A DNA stretch of 64,000 nt, taken from positions 1 to 64,000 of the forward strand of contig NZ_JAAEAA010000002.1 in NCBI RefSeq assembly GCF_010119545.1, written 5' to 3'. Positions 43,235 through 53,300 of this stretch are shown here, piece by piece. Numbering within the stretch: the first letter of the stretch is position 1; the number at the start of each line of letters is the position of its first letter. Both the position numbers and the translations under genes were made by a program. Origin of the DNA: Pontibacter fetidus. Lineage in GTDB: Bacteria; Bacteroidota; Bacteroidia; Cytophagales; Hymenobacteraceae. The notes under the pieces are model-generated. The model was not told the origin of the DNA, did no database searches, and saw nothing but the letters and a program-made list of their open reading frames with translations.

Positions 43235-44242
43235 TTAACTGCTAAACTTGTAATTTTTTCTGGACAGCAAATATACGAAGAAAGGAACACCAAAGAACGA
43301 TGTAATAATTCCGATTGGCAGCCCGGTCGGCGGATAAATTATTCTGGACAAAAGATCACAGAGCAACATGAACAAACCACCCACAAAAGCGCAGAAAAGC
43401 AGGTTGCTCCTACCCGTGGTACCCAGCAGCCCGCGCGTTACATGTGGAACAATTAGCCCCACAAACCCGATTGGCCCCGACGTAGCCACTGCAAACCCGG
43501 TAACTATAGAAACTGTTACAAGTATAGCCCAGCGCGTATGCGACACCTGCACGCCCAGCGCCTGTGCCCTTTCGGAGCCCAGCATCAGTATATTTAGTTG
43601 TTTTTGGAGAAAAGCGAAAAGTATAAGCGCAACTATAAGCGCCACGGCCGGGTAAGGCAACAAGGTCCAGCTGGCCCGCTCAAAACTCCCCATACTCCAG
43701 AAAATAACCGACTTCAGTTTACCTTCCGAATCAGAGAGAAATGTAAGCAGGCCAACCATAGCCGTGCAAAGCGAACTGATAGCAATACCAGCCAACAGCA
43801 ACTGCGCAGGTATAAGCTGACGTTTGCGGTACCCAAGTATAACCACGACCAGTGTAACTATAAAAGCGCCCGCCATAGCCAGCACCGGCGGCATATAAAA
43901 CCCAGCCACAGATATGTTTACAAACCCAAAGAAGACCAGCACTGCACCCAGTGATGCCCCCGAAGCCGTCCCCAGCAAATAAGGATCAGCCAGCCCGTTG
44001 TTCACCATTGCCTGCATCAGATACCCGCAAAAAGCCAGCGCAGCTCCAACCACCAAAGCAAGCAGCAAACGCGGCAAACGAAGATGAACTATAGCGTAAT
44101 GCGTGGTATTATCGGGGTTATAGTTCAGGAAAGCTTCGGCTATAGTTGAAAGGTCCGACTCAAAAGAACCGACCTGTAAACCCAGCACTATAACTATAGC
44201 GATCAGCAGCAGGGCCAATATAAAGTACAGGCCGCGCATCAT
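43235..44242 (-). CDS. Iron-siderophore/cobalamin ABC transporter permease (FecCD family)
   Basis: A 335-residue inner-membrane permease with about ten segments of the BtuC/FecD family. The family blocks PRLLLALVVGAALAFCGYLMQ and VTRGLLG with a G-rich region before it are plain. The start ATG overlaps the binding-protein stop by 4 bases (ATGA). No ATP-binding subunit follows; the next gene is queD. Substrate (ferric siderophore, haem or vitamin B12) is not settled. Confidence 0.92.
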   Translation of the reverse strand: MMRGLYFILALLLIAIVIVLGLQVGSFESDLSTIAEAFLNYNPDNTTHYAIVHLRLPRLLLALVVGAALAFCGYLMQAMVNNGLADPYLLGTASGASLGAVLVFFGFVNISVAGFYMPPVLAMAGAFIVTLVVVILGYRKRQLIPAQLLLAGIAISSLCTAMVGLLTFLSDSEGKLKSVIFWSMGSFERASWTLLPYPAVALIVALILFAFLQKQLNILMLGSERAQALGVQVSHTRWAILVTVSIVTGFAVATSGPIGFVGLIVPHVTRGLLGTTGRSNLLFCAFVGGLFMLLCDLLSRIIYPPTGLPIGIITSFFGVPFFVYLLSRKNYKFSS

Positions 44243-45144
44243 GGGTACAGAAATCCTTCCAGCTCTTTGAGCGATTCCACAATTCTCGGGCCCGGTCGCT
44301 CTATCAGGTTGCCCGTTGGGGCGTAAATTCGGTTGGTTTGGTAGGCTTTTATCTTACGCAGCTCCGGGTATTGACTGAAAAAGGTTTGCTCCAGTTTTTC
44401 TTTGGTGCCACCCATCAAAATATCCGGGTTCAGTTTTAAGATATACTCGCGGGTAAGGGCCGGGTAAGGCTGGTCAAATGTTTCCTTTACTGCATTCTCA
44501 GCTCCTAAAATGCGCAGCTTATCTGTCAGCAGCGTATTTTGTCCATACACATAGATCGGGTCGGTCCAGGTTATAGTTAACACTTGCAGCGGGTTTGGGC
44601 GGTTTTTATACTTTGCCTCAAGCTGCTGCACCTGCAGGCGTAACGAGTCTGCTAAATGGTTAGCTACCTGCTCCCGGCCTGTAATGCGGCCAATGTCTTC
44701 TATCCCGCGCAGCACATCTTCTACTGTTCTGTATTTCTGGTAATACACTGGTATGCCCAACTCTTCTAACCTTGCAGCTACATCAAGCGGTGTCATGCCT
44801 TCGCTGGTAAAGATCAGGTCGGGTTTCAGAGCAAGTACCTGCTCTAAATCAACAGGGTAATTGCTGACGATAGGTTTGGTGTAAACGGCGGCAGGGTAGT
44901 CGCTATCGGGTGTGCGGGCAATAATGTTGGCCGTATCACCTATAGCAAACAGCATTTCGGCCATGGCTGAAGTAAAGCCAAAAACGCGAACAGGTTTTTT
45001 AGGTAAATGCAGCTCGCGGCCCAGGTCATCGATTATAGTTATGCCCTGCTCCTGCTGCTGTTCCTGCTTTTGCTGGCAGCCGGCTATAGTTGCAACCATA
45101 AAAAGTAGCAAGCATAAACTATAAACTATGATTTTGTTCTTCAT
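44239..45144 (-). CDS. ABC transporter substrate-binding lipoprotein (BtuF/FecB-like)
   Basis: A 301-residue periplasmic binding lipoprotein for iron complexes or cobalamin. The signal with lipobox TIAGC (Cys23) begins at ATG 45144, so the longer frame to 45186 is not used. A Gln/Glu-rich linker (QQKQEQQQEQ) precedes the type III binding fold with RVFGFTSAMAEMLFAIGD and DLIFTSEGMT. The first gene of the operon with the permease, queD and lpxB. No riboswitch was seen in the 64-base gap to hldD. Confidence 0.9.
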   Translation of the reverse strand: MKNKIIVYSLCLLLFMVATIAGCQQKQEQQQEQGITIIDDLGRELHLPKKPVRVFGFTSAMAEMLFAIGDTANIIARTPDSDYPAAVYTKPIVSNYPVDLEQVLALKPDLIFTSEGMTPLDVAARLEELGIPVYYQKYRTVEDVLRGIEDIGRITGREQVANHLADSLRLQVQQLEAKYKNRPNPLQVLTITWTDPIYVYGQNTLLTDKLRILGAENAVKETFDQPYPALTREYILKLNPDILMGGTKEKLEQTFFSQYPELRKIKAYQTNRIYAPTGNLIERPGPRIVESLKELEGFLYP

Positions 45145-45208
45145 CGGGGCAGGACCTGCTCTGGATATTTTCGTAAATTTACGCAAAATCTAACATAGCC
45201 CTAATTCT

Positions 45209-46174
45209 ATGATCGTAGTAACCGGTGCTGCCGGGTTTATTGCCAGTTGCCTGGTAAGCCGACTTAACGCAGCGAACTTTAATGATATCGTGGTGGTGGA
45301 TAATTTCTCTGTCGCTAAAAAAGAAGATAACCTGAAAGGCAAAAAGATAAAGGAGTTTGTTGACCGCGACACCTTTATTGAATGGCTGGACAAGAACTAC
45401 GAAGAAGTAGAGTTCATCTTCCACCTGGGGGCCCGCACCGATACCACTGAGTTTAACAAGGATGTGTTCGACCTGCTGAACCTGAACTACTCCAAAGCCA
45501 TCTGGAACGCCTGCTGCGAGTACCAGATCCCGTTGGTGTATGCATCTTCGGCAGCTACCTATGGTTCGGGTACATTAGGGTATGATGATGACGAAGCCAC
45601 TATTCCGTTACTGAAACCGCTTAACCCGTACGGTGAGTCTAAGAACGATTTCGATATCTGGGCACTGGAGCAAACGGCAAAGCCTTTCTTCTGGGCCGGC
45701 CTAAAATTCTTTAATGTGTATGGCCCGAACGAGTACCACAAAGGCAAAATGGCATCGGTTATTTTCCATGCCTACAACCAGATAAAGGAAAAAGGCAGCA
45801 TGAAACTGTTTCGCTCTCACCACCCCGATTTTAAGGATGGCGAACAGATGCGCGACTTTGTATATGTAAAAGATGTGGTGGAAGTTTGTATGTTCCTGAT
45901 GCATCACCGCAAAAATTCCGGCATCTATAACTTAGGCTCCGGCCAGGCCCGCACCTTCCTGGATCTTGCCCTGAATACCTTCGATGCTATGGGCGTAACC
46001 CCGAACATCGACTTTATGGATACCCCGGAAAACCTGCGCGACAACTACCAGTACTTCACCGAAGCCAACATGAGCAAACTCCGCTCTATCGGCTACGACA
46101 AGCCATTCTATAGTTTGGAAGAAGGCGTGAAAGACTATGTGCAGGGTTATTTGATGGAGGGGAAGTATTATTAG
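45209..46174 (+). CDS. hldD: ADP-L-glycero-D-manno-heptose 6-epimerase
   Basis: A short-chain dehydrogenase/reductase epimerase that converts ADP-D-glycero- to ADP-L-glycero-D-manno-heptose for the LPS core; 321 residues. The NAD(P)-binding GAAGFIAS is at the N-terminus and the catalytic YGESK in the middle. FNVYGPNEYHKGKMASV and RDFVYVKDVVEV are typical HldD blocks. It pairs functionally with the heptose kinase at 23.5-24.5 kb. Divergent from the iron/cobalamin operon. Confidence 0.95.
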   Translation: MIVVTGAAGFIASCLVSRLNAANFNDIVVVDNFSVAKKEDNLKGKKIKEFVDRDTFIEWLDKNYEEVEFIFHLGARTDTTEFNKDVFDLLNLNYSKAIWNACCEYQIPLVYASSAATYGSGTLGYDDDEATIPLLKPLNPYGESKNDFDIWALEQTAKPFFWAGLKFFNVYGPNEYHKGKMASVIFHAYNQIKEKGSMKLFRSHHPDFKDGEQMRDFVYVKDVVEVCMFLMHHRKNSGIYNLGSGQARTFLDLALNTFDAMGVTPNIDFMDTPENLRDNYQYFTEANMSKLRSIGYDKPFYSLEEGVKDYVQGYLMEGKYY

Positions 46175-46218
46175 TTGTCTGAATCAATAACTTGACAGCT
46201 ACTTCAAAAGAAACGCCC

Positions 46219-46677
46219 ATGAAATACCTCTACACCTTAGCCATACTTTGCTGCCTTGGTTTTACAGCCAATGCCCAAACCACCAACTCCAACTATAACA
46301 AAGCTTTAGCCGATTCTCTTGGCGCCGACAACTATGGCATGAAGCAGTATGTGCTGGTTATATTGAAGACCGGCTCCAACACCACCACCGACAAAGAAAA
46401 ACTAAACCAGTACTTCCGTGGTCATATGGAAAATATTGGCCGGTTAGCCAAAGAGGGAAAACTGGTAGTAGCCGGTCCGCTGGGCAAAAACGACAAATCC
46501 TACCGCGGCATTTTTATACTTGATGCCAAAACGATAGAAGAAGCCCAGAAACTGGTAGAAACAGACCCGGCCGTTAAGGCTAAAATATTTGATGTCGAAC
46601 TATACCCGTGGTATGGCTCAGCTGCACTTCCTGTATACCTGGATACGCACAGCAAGATTTCGAAGGAAAATCCTTAG
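46219..46677 (+). CDS. Secreted YCII-related protein
   Basis: A 152-residue protein with a cleavable signal (MKYLYTLAILCCLGFTANAQ) and one YCII-like domain (about residues 45-140). This domain is a small ferredoxin-like fold usually cytosolic; a secreted version is less common. The typical GPL (VVAGPLGKNDKSYRGIFIL) and AQKLVETDPAVKAK blocks are present. ATG 46219 is chosen because the signal begins there. Its function is unknown. Confidence 0.85.
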   Translation: MKYLYTLAILCCLGFTANAQTTNSNYNKALADSLGADNYGMKQYVLVILKTGSNTTTDKEKLNQYFRGHMENIGRLAKEGKLVVAGPLGKNDKSYRGIFILDAKTIEEAQKLVETDPAVKAKIFDVELYPWYGSAALPVYLDTHSKISKENP

Positions 46678-46702
46678 GTCTGAACTTGGATTGATTGTAC
46701 AG

Positions 46703-46731
46703 ACCTCCGAGCGTTGATAAACCTCGGAGCG
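46703..46731. repeat. Short intergenic hairpin
   Basis: CTCCGAG (46705-46711) pairs with CTCGGAG (46723-46729) with an 11-base loop, soon after the YCII gene. A second GAGCG-type motif follows near 46768. No T-run, so a classical terminator is unlikely. Confidence 0.45.
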
Positions 46732-46842
46732 TATAGTTTATTACATAGCGAGAGCAATTAATACAAACGCTCGTAGGAGCTGCACACGATACGAGGTATA
46801 GAAACACTGAATAAGCACTAGTAAATCTCCTTAATTACTAGT

Positions 46843-49800
46843 CTAGAAAAGCACCGACACCTGTGTTCTGCCGGTATGCACTGCCCCTACCTTATTCGCC
46901 TTGCGGCCATCATAGTTTAGTGAGATATTCAGGCCATTGCTCAGGCGTTGCTGCACGTTCAGGCTCCAGGTTATGTTGTTGCCAGGGCGAAGGGCGTTCA
47001 GTATTTCGTACCCTACAAAAGAATTTTCTTCGCCTGTAAAGCCGATCTTTACATACCGGAAATTGGCTGTTACTGCGCGTTTGCTTACCTGACTTAGTTT
47101 GGTTTCAATGCCCAGTTCATGGAAGTTTGCCTGTTGTTCTTCTTCAGTTGTGTTTAGCTCATTTTCACGGTGCGAAAACTGGTAGATGCCGGTAAAACGC
47201 AATCGGGTATTTGGCTGGTAGGCTAGTTCCGGAGATAATTCTGCCGACAGTATCCGGAAGTTCTTCGACTCCAGAAAATTAGATTGATTCTCCCGCACAT
47301 TCGTACCTATAGTTAGTTTCGAACTCAGCACTTCGTTTAGATTTACACGCCCAATTATGCTATGGCTGCCTACATTGCGGGTTTCGGTGCCATTGGCTAA
47401 AAGCGATTTCTGCTGATTTTGCTGAAAAGTGTACTCCAGGCCATACTGCGGGTTACTGCGGTTAAAGTATACCGAGTTGCGTAGCGTACGCGCCATCGAG
47501 ATCAGGAACTCGTCTTCTATATCCTGGCTGAACGGGTTAAAGCGGTTTTGTAAATTATCGTCGGTAGTTTTCTTATCAATGCTAATGAACGTGAGCATCG
47601 CAAACCGCGACACAAAGCCTTTTATACTTGTTGCATCGCGCCAGTTTCGTGGAGCACTCGTGTTCAGGCGATAGGTAAACTGGTTCGTGTAGGCATTTAT
47701 GTATTCGTCGGTGGGCAGAAATATTTTGATGTAGCGCTGCTGGTCTACGGTCTGAGCCTCCAGGTAATCGTTCAGGTCGTTGGGGTTGCCGCCTTCGCGC
47801 AGGTAGTGTGTTCCCTGGCCCGGTAATGTCTCCCTGAAAATAAAGATACGCTTCAACTCACGGCCGGTACCTACAGCATACGTCAGCTCAGACCTGAAAC
47901 TGCCATCCAGGAACGTAGCGTTCCAGTCGGCGCGGTTCTGTATAGTTTCTTCCAGCTTGCCGTTCGCCAGCTTTAACTTCCGGTAAGTTGCCTGCAAGGC
48001 CAGGTCGCTTTCTTCGCCAATAGGTGTACTGAGCATTGCATTATAGGTCTGTGCTACTTCCGGGGTACCAAACTCGCCTGTAGTGGTAGGGCGCTGGTCG
48101 GTGCGGTGACTATAGTCTACCCTGAAGCGGGTTCGGGCTGTATCGTTGCTCTCGATATAAAACAAATGCTCGTCAAAATACTGGGCAGAGCCTATCAGCG
48201 AATCGGTAGCTATACTTCTGATCTTGTTCTTATCGAAACGGTACAAATAGCCCGGTGAAAAACCTTTAAATCTGTACTTTGCCCCCACATCGCCGCGGTA
48301 CCAATCCGAGTTGCTGGTGTTCTGCTCGCTGTTCAGTAAAAAGAAATTATTCCGTAATTCTATTCTTCCGATCTCTTTAACTAGGTCAAGGTAATGCTGT
48401 ACTCCGTCTAACTGGTTTTCGCGGTAACGCCTGCTGATGCGGTAATTATAGAGATTCTTTACATCCTTTACAGCCCCTACCGAAAAGTTAAAAATATGAT
48501 CTTCAGCTTTCTGATCGGGAGTTTGCAAACTCCAGTCACGGTCAAACTCTATCGGGCGATAACGGTCTATTGGTGAGAAATTCTCGTCCGTAAACTCATA
48601 GTTCAGGGTGCTGTTCAGTTTATAGTTGCCCAGTATAGGTAGTGCTTTGTCTGTTACCTGGTAACCTACCCGCAGCGCTTTACCGTTATCATCGGCAGCA
48701 TCTAACTTCGAAAAGCGGTTCAGATCATTTTGTGAGGCTGCCCCCTCCACGAAAACATTCACACCTTTCTGCAGTTCATAGCCGGCTCCCATGGTTATCA
48801 GTTGCTTTTTGCGGGGAGTGGGCACTACACGCACTGGCAGGTAATTCCCTTGTCGCACGCCATTTACCGGGGCCGCCCACCGGTAAACCCGGCCGTTAAC
48901 CGCTGTATTGGCCACCACATAGTTTCCCCTGCCCTGCCCTACTTCCGAAAAACGCACATTAAAATAAGCCGAGTCGGGGTCGGTAGAATATACATAGATT
49001 TCTGCAGGGAAACCATTCACTATAGTATCGCGGCGGGCATATAATACCTGGGTTGGGTCAAACGCTACACTGTCCACGCCCGGTATTACAGCCTGATCCA
49101 GGTTATCGCCTATGCCTGCCAGCAGTTTTTTGTCTTCGTCGCGCAGGTCCAGGTTCAACAGGTTATTGGGGTTATCCTGTTCGCTGTAATAATTGCCGTA
49201 AATGCTTAGTTTATTCAGTTGCTGGTAATGGCTGGCATGGTAAATAGCGCGGCTATAGTTCTGGTCCGAGTATTCAAAGTCCACTTTTATGCGAGAGTTA
49301 CGGGTAATCACATGCTTTGTCGTGAACGTGATCTCGGCCTGGTTATAGTCTATCACATATTCGAAATCATAACCACGCTGCAGCAACCGTCCATCCAGAA
49401 AAACCCTTTCCGAATTAGCCAACACTATAATAAAACGCTCGTTGTTCGGACCTCTTAAACGGTAAGGCCCCAGCACGCCTTCCTGTGCCTCCAGCTGCTG
49501 CGATGCAAACTTGCCTTTAGAGGCCGATGCCGCCACAGTAGTTATACCCTGCTTTTCAGGGTATTTGCCAGTTACAGTTTCAAAAGCAGCGCCTTGTACA
49601 TTTTTATAGAACTGCAAAAAATAGGATGGCCTGTTGCGCAGCACCACATCGCCCGCGGTCAGTTGCCATAGTTTATGTTTCAGGGTAATGTATACTTTGT
49701 CAAATTCCTGTAACTGCTGCGTGTTGCCTTCCGGCTGAAACGGAATATTCTGGTCGGTAATGGCGGCGGTTATACTTATCTCATCTGTCAGTTTGCCATC

Positions 49801-50328
49801 TAATTGTAAGTTTAATGCAGAGTTAACGAATACATTTTGAGTGTTGCCAAACGAAATACCCCGGCTTATACTTCCGGTCTTGTTCAGGCCCGGTGTTTTA
49901 AATATCTCTTCGCGCTGGGTAATGTCTTCCTGGTAAAAACCTTTGTTAAACGAGCTCATGTCCAGCTTATTTATATCGCGCCGAAAAGCAGGTTTGGTTA
50001 GGTTAAGCGGCAGCACGCGGTAACAGATTAGCACTGAATCTGGCACGGCCTGCATCGTACCCAGTGTATCTATGGCTACCGAATCGGGTGTTGGAATGCG
50101 AGTAAACGTAAACTCGTTGCGGCTATAGTTGTAATCGAAACTGTACTGGTCTTTTTTAGGTCCAGAAAATTCTATAGTGGAGGGAAGAACCGTCATCGAA
50201 TCGAGTACAATAGGCTCAGTGGTAACGCGTAACCACTGGCATCGTCGGTTGCTCAGGGGCGTTTGCGCCAGCAAAGGCAGGCTGAGTAAGAAAAGTAGTA
50301 CACCAAGTATAAACGGTTGGCTACGCAT
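46843..50328 (-). CDS. Very large probable outer-membrane beta-barrel protein
   Basis: A 1161-residue exported protein without a family name known to me. A signal peptide (MRSQPFILGVLLFLLSLPLLA) starts it. Nearly all of the rest has alternating polar/aromatic strands typical of beta-rich outer-membrane proteins, and it ends in the strand VSVLF with a terminal Phe, the classical barrel-insertion signal. GSISRGISFGNTQNVFVN and LNLQLDGKLTDEISI in the first 200 residues resemble a periplasmic or plug domain. Its start overlaps the kinase stop by 8 bases, so expression is coupled to that sensor. Role unknown: a sensed or regulated surface component is the best guess. Confidence 0.78.
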   Translation of the reverse strand: MRSQPFILGVLLFLLSLPLLAQTPLSNRRCQWLRVTTEPIVLDSMTVLPSTIEFSGPKKDQYSFDYNYSRNEFTFTRIPTPDSVAIDTLGTMQAVPDSVLICYRVLPLNLTKPAFRRDINKLDMSSFNKGFYQEDITQREEIFKTPGLNKTGSISRGISFGNTQNVFVNSALNLQLDGKLTDEISITAAITDQNIPFQPEGNTQQLQEFDKVYITLKHKLWQLTAGDVVLRNRPSYFLQFYKNVQGAAFETVTGKYPEKQGITTVAASASKGKFASQQLEAQEGVLGPYRLRGPNNERFIIVLANSERVFLDGRLLQRGYDFEYVIDYNQAEITFTTKHVITRNSRIKVDFEYSDQNYSRAIYHASHYQQLNKLSIYGNYYSEQDNPNNLLNLDLRDEDKKLLAGIGDNLDQAVIPGVDSVAFDPTQVLYARRDTIVNGFPAEIYVYSTDPDSAYFNVRFSEVGQGRGNYVVANTAVNGRVYRWAAPVNGVRQGNYLPVRVVPTPRKKQLITMGAGYELQKGVNVFVEGAASQNDLNRFSKLDAADDNGKALRVGYQVTDKALPILGNYKLNSTLNYEFTDENFSPIDRYRPIEFDRDWSLQTPDQKAEDHIFNFSVGAVKDVKNLYNYRISRRYRENQLDGVQHYLDLVKEIGRIELRNNFFLLNSEQNTSNSDWYRGDVGAKYRFKGFSPGYLYRFDKNKIRSIATDSLIGSAQYFDEHLFYIESNDTARTRFRVDYSHRTDQRPTTTGEFGTPEVAQTYNAMLSTPIGEESDLALQATYRKLKLANGKLEETIQNRADWNATFLDGSFRSELTYAVGTGRELKRIFIFRETLPGQGTHYLREGGNPNDLNDYLEAQTVDQQRYIKIFLPTDEYINAYTNQFTYRLNTSAPRNWRDATSIKGFVSRFAMLTFISIDKKTTDDNLQNRFNPFSQDIEDEFLISMARTLRNSVYFNRSNPQYGLEYTFQQNQQKSLLANGTETRNVGSHSIIGRVNLNEVLSSKLTIGTNVRENQSNFLESKNFRILSAELSPELAYQPNTRLRFTGIYQFSHRENELNTTEEEQQANFHELGIETKLSQVSKRAVTANFRYVKIGFTGEENSFVGYEILNALRPGNNITWSLNVQQRLSNGLNISLNYDGRKANKVGAVHTGRTQVSVLF

Positions 50329-53300
50329 GGTGCACCAGCGGTAACGTTATTTTAAAGGTTGTGCCTTTGCCGTTCTCGGTCTCAAACCAAATTTTGCCGC
50401 CTGCATTTTCTATTCCGCGTTTTGCGACTGCCAAGCCTATACCCGAGCCTGTATACTTGGTACTGAAGTTAGGTACAAATACTTTCTGCTGAATCTCAAC
50501 AGGTATGCCGCTGCCGTTGTCTTTAATATCGATATGTACCAACTCCGAATTGCGGTGCAGGTTAACTTTTATCTGCGGTTTACGGGTTGCGGGCACAGCC
50601 TGTATTGCATTCAATAGCAGGTTATTAAACGTACGTACTAACAAACTTTCATCAGCCATCACCATTACTTCCTCGGCAGGTATATCAGCAGTTATAATAG
50701 CGGTAGCTGGGTCGTTGTGCAGGTCAGCGGCTTTGCGTAAGGCTGCAGCCACATCCACCAACTCGGCCTTAGGCTCCGGCATAGATGTAAAACTGGAGAA
50801 CGAGGTAGCTATATCGCTCAGAATATTAATCTGCGTAATCAGCGTTTGTGATATTTTACTGATGAGCTGTTCTGTATTTGGCCTGTTTTCCGAGATCGCT
50901 TTCTGCAGGTATTGCAGCGAAAGCTTCATCGGGGTAAGCGGATTTTTAATCTCGTGCGCTACCTGACGAGCCATTTCGCGCCAGGCCGCTTCCTTTTCCT
51001 GTATGGCCAGGTCCTGTTTATTTTGTTCCAGCGTCAGCAACATGCGATTATACTCATTCACCAGCATTCCAATCTCATCGGCTCCTTCATAAGCCAGCAT
51101 TTCGTTTTTACCGGTTAGCGAAGTACGTTTCAGTTTATCAGCCAGCAAGCGTAAAGGCACCGTAAGCGCACGCGAGGCAAAGAAGGTTAGCAGCATAAAC
51201 ACGATAAACATTACCGTAAAAATGTTCATCGTGGTAGTTATCAATTCTATCAGTTTCAGGTCCAGCTGCTTTTCTGAATCGAAGAACGGAATACCGACAA
51301 ACCCGGACAGCGAAGCCGGATCGTTGTTGACACGCAAAGGCAGGTATACCGCATTAAAGGTCAGGTTACCGGCTTTCTCCTCCAACAGCACGCGCAAGGC
51401 CTGCCGCTCCGAAATAGCCGCAAAAGCATGTGGGTTCACGAGTTTAGACAACAAACCGGCCTCAAAAATTAACGGCTGGCTGGTCGTTATCAGGCGACCG
51501 TCGCGGTTATATAGGTTAATATCGGTTTCAGAAATAGACGCGATCTCGGAGATACGTTTCTGCAGTTCGTTTTTATTTGCAAACACGCTGGTACCCAGCA
51601 AAGCGCTCAGGTTTTCCTGTATCACCTTGCCCCGCTGTTCATACGTGTTCATCAGGTCTTTTTTGTAAGAGGCCGTTACAAGACTGGCGATAGCTATACT
51701 TACCAGCAGCAAGGGCAGCAGGATACCGAAATTGAGGAACACCTGGATCTTGGTACTGAAGTTAGGCTTGAACTCCAGGATATAACTGCGCCGCCATAAC
51801 ATGATCAGCAGCCCAAACACAACAAACCCCGCCATATAGATCAGGAACATGAACGAGAAGTTTGAAAGCACTTCACGAGCACTATACTTCTGGTTGGTTA
51901 CGACAAGCACTTTGTCTTTGCCGGCAACTACGCCAAAATGGTGATAATCGCCCTGGTTGTGGCCATCGCGGTAAAATTCTGAGTGGCCTATGTGTGCAGG
52001 ATCCAGGTTGGTGGCATAATCGTATTCGCCTTCACTATAGCTGAGTTTGCGGTTCTCGTAGATGGCGTAGCTCAGCAGGTCCATCCGGAATGGCTGGTCG
52101 AGTTCCTGCTCGCTCAGCAGGTCCATCCGGAATGGCTGGTCGAGTTCCTGCTCGCTCAGCAGTTCTGGCACTAAACTATGGGGCAATAACTTCTGCAGGT
52201 TCAGCTGCAATACTATAGTTCCCTTCTGCCCGTAAGCTAGCGGTACATCAATTATTTTTAAGTACAAACGGGAGTTATACCTGGCCGGGTTCTGCACTAA
52301 AAACAAGTTTTTCCGTTCGGTTCTGTTCTCCGGAGTATCGTATTTTCTTAACAGTTCTTGCAGGGTAGCTGCTGTGGTATCGGCACTCTCCAACGAATTT
52401 CCCTGGCTATCGAACAGCAACACACTGGTTTCATACTTATCAAAGTAATCGCGGAGGTACTGCTTGGCAATTTTCCGTTTTATGAAGGAGGCATCTACGT
52501 AAGGTCCCATCATTTTCATCCGGATAAGCGCATCGGCAGCAATCTTATCCGCTACCTCATCCAGGAAGAACTCACCCACTACATCGTTGCCCTGAATTAT
52601 AGTAGAAGCGAAAGATTGTTTGTATAGTTTAACTTCTATCTGGTAATGCCTGAACAACGCAAATGCACCGGTCAGGGCACTCATCATAATAATTAGCAGG
52701 ATGAACAGGTAGGTTCGGTATGCGGTTGTAAACACATTGCGGTGCTGTGCCGAAAGGATAATGATGGCCCAGAAAAAAGTACCGATCAATACAACTCCCC
52801 AGTATTGCAACTGCGATAACATGGCTACCAGAAAAAGGCCAGCCGCCAGTAACAAAAGTACCCTGTAAGCCCAGTATTTATTTTCCTTCTGCAGCAGAAC
52901 GATAGTTACTGTCGTTAGCATGTAGGCAAAACCGCACAGTGCAATTGTATGCACCAGCATAATGCTGTACAGGATTACCTTATACTTGGTAAACTCCAGC
53001 GACTGGTTAATGTCCAGTATAAGCGGGGAGTTATGGTAAATACCGTAATAAAACAGGAACAACACGATAAGCAACAGGTAAAATGCCAGCATGCACCCTG
53101 TTACAATAAGACGGTTATACTTTACAGGCCTGGCTTTTAGCTGGGCAATCCAGTTATACTTATAAAACAGGTAAATACCAGCCAGCGAAACCACCAGCAG
53201 CAAAATCATATTCAGGCCCAAATCGCCTAACGAAGGCGACCAGCGCGAAGCAGCGTACAGGCGAGGATCAAATAACTCGGCATCGGTGATAGTAAAGGGC

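Noticed and set aside
45145..45208. Cobalamin riboswitch before the BtuF-like gene
   Set aside because: The gap is only 64 bases and shows no B12-box or long conserved fold.
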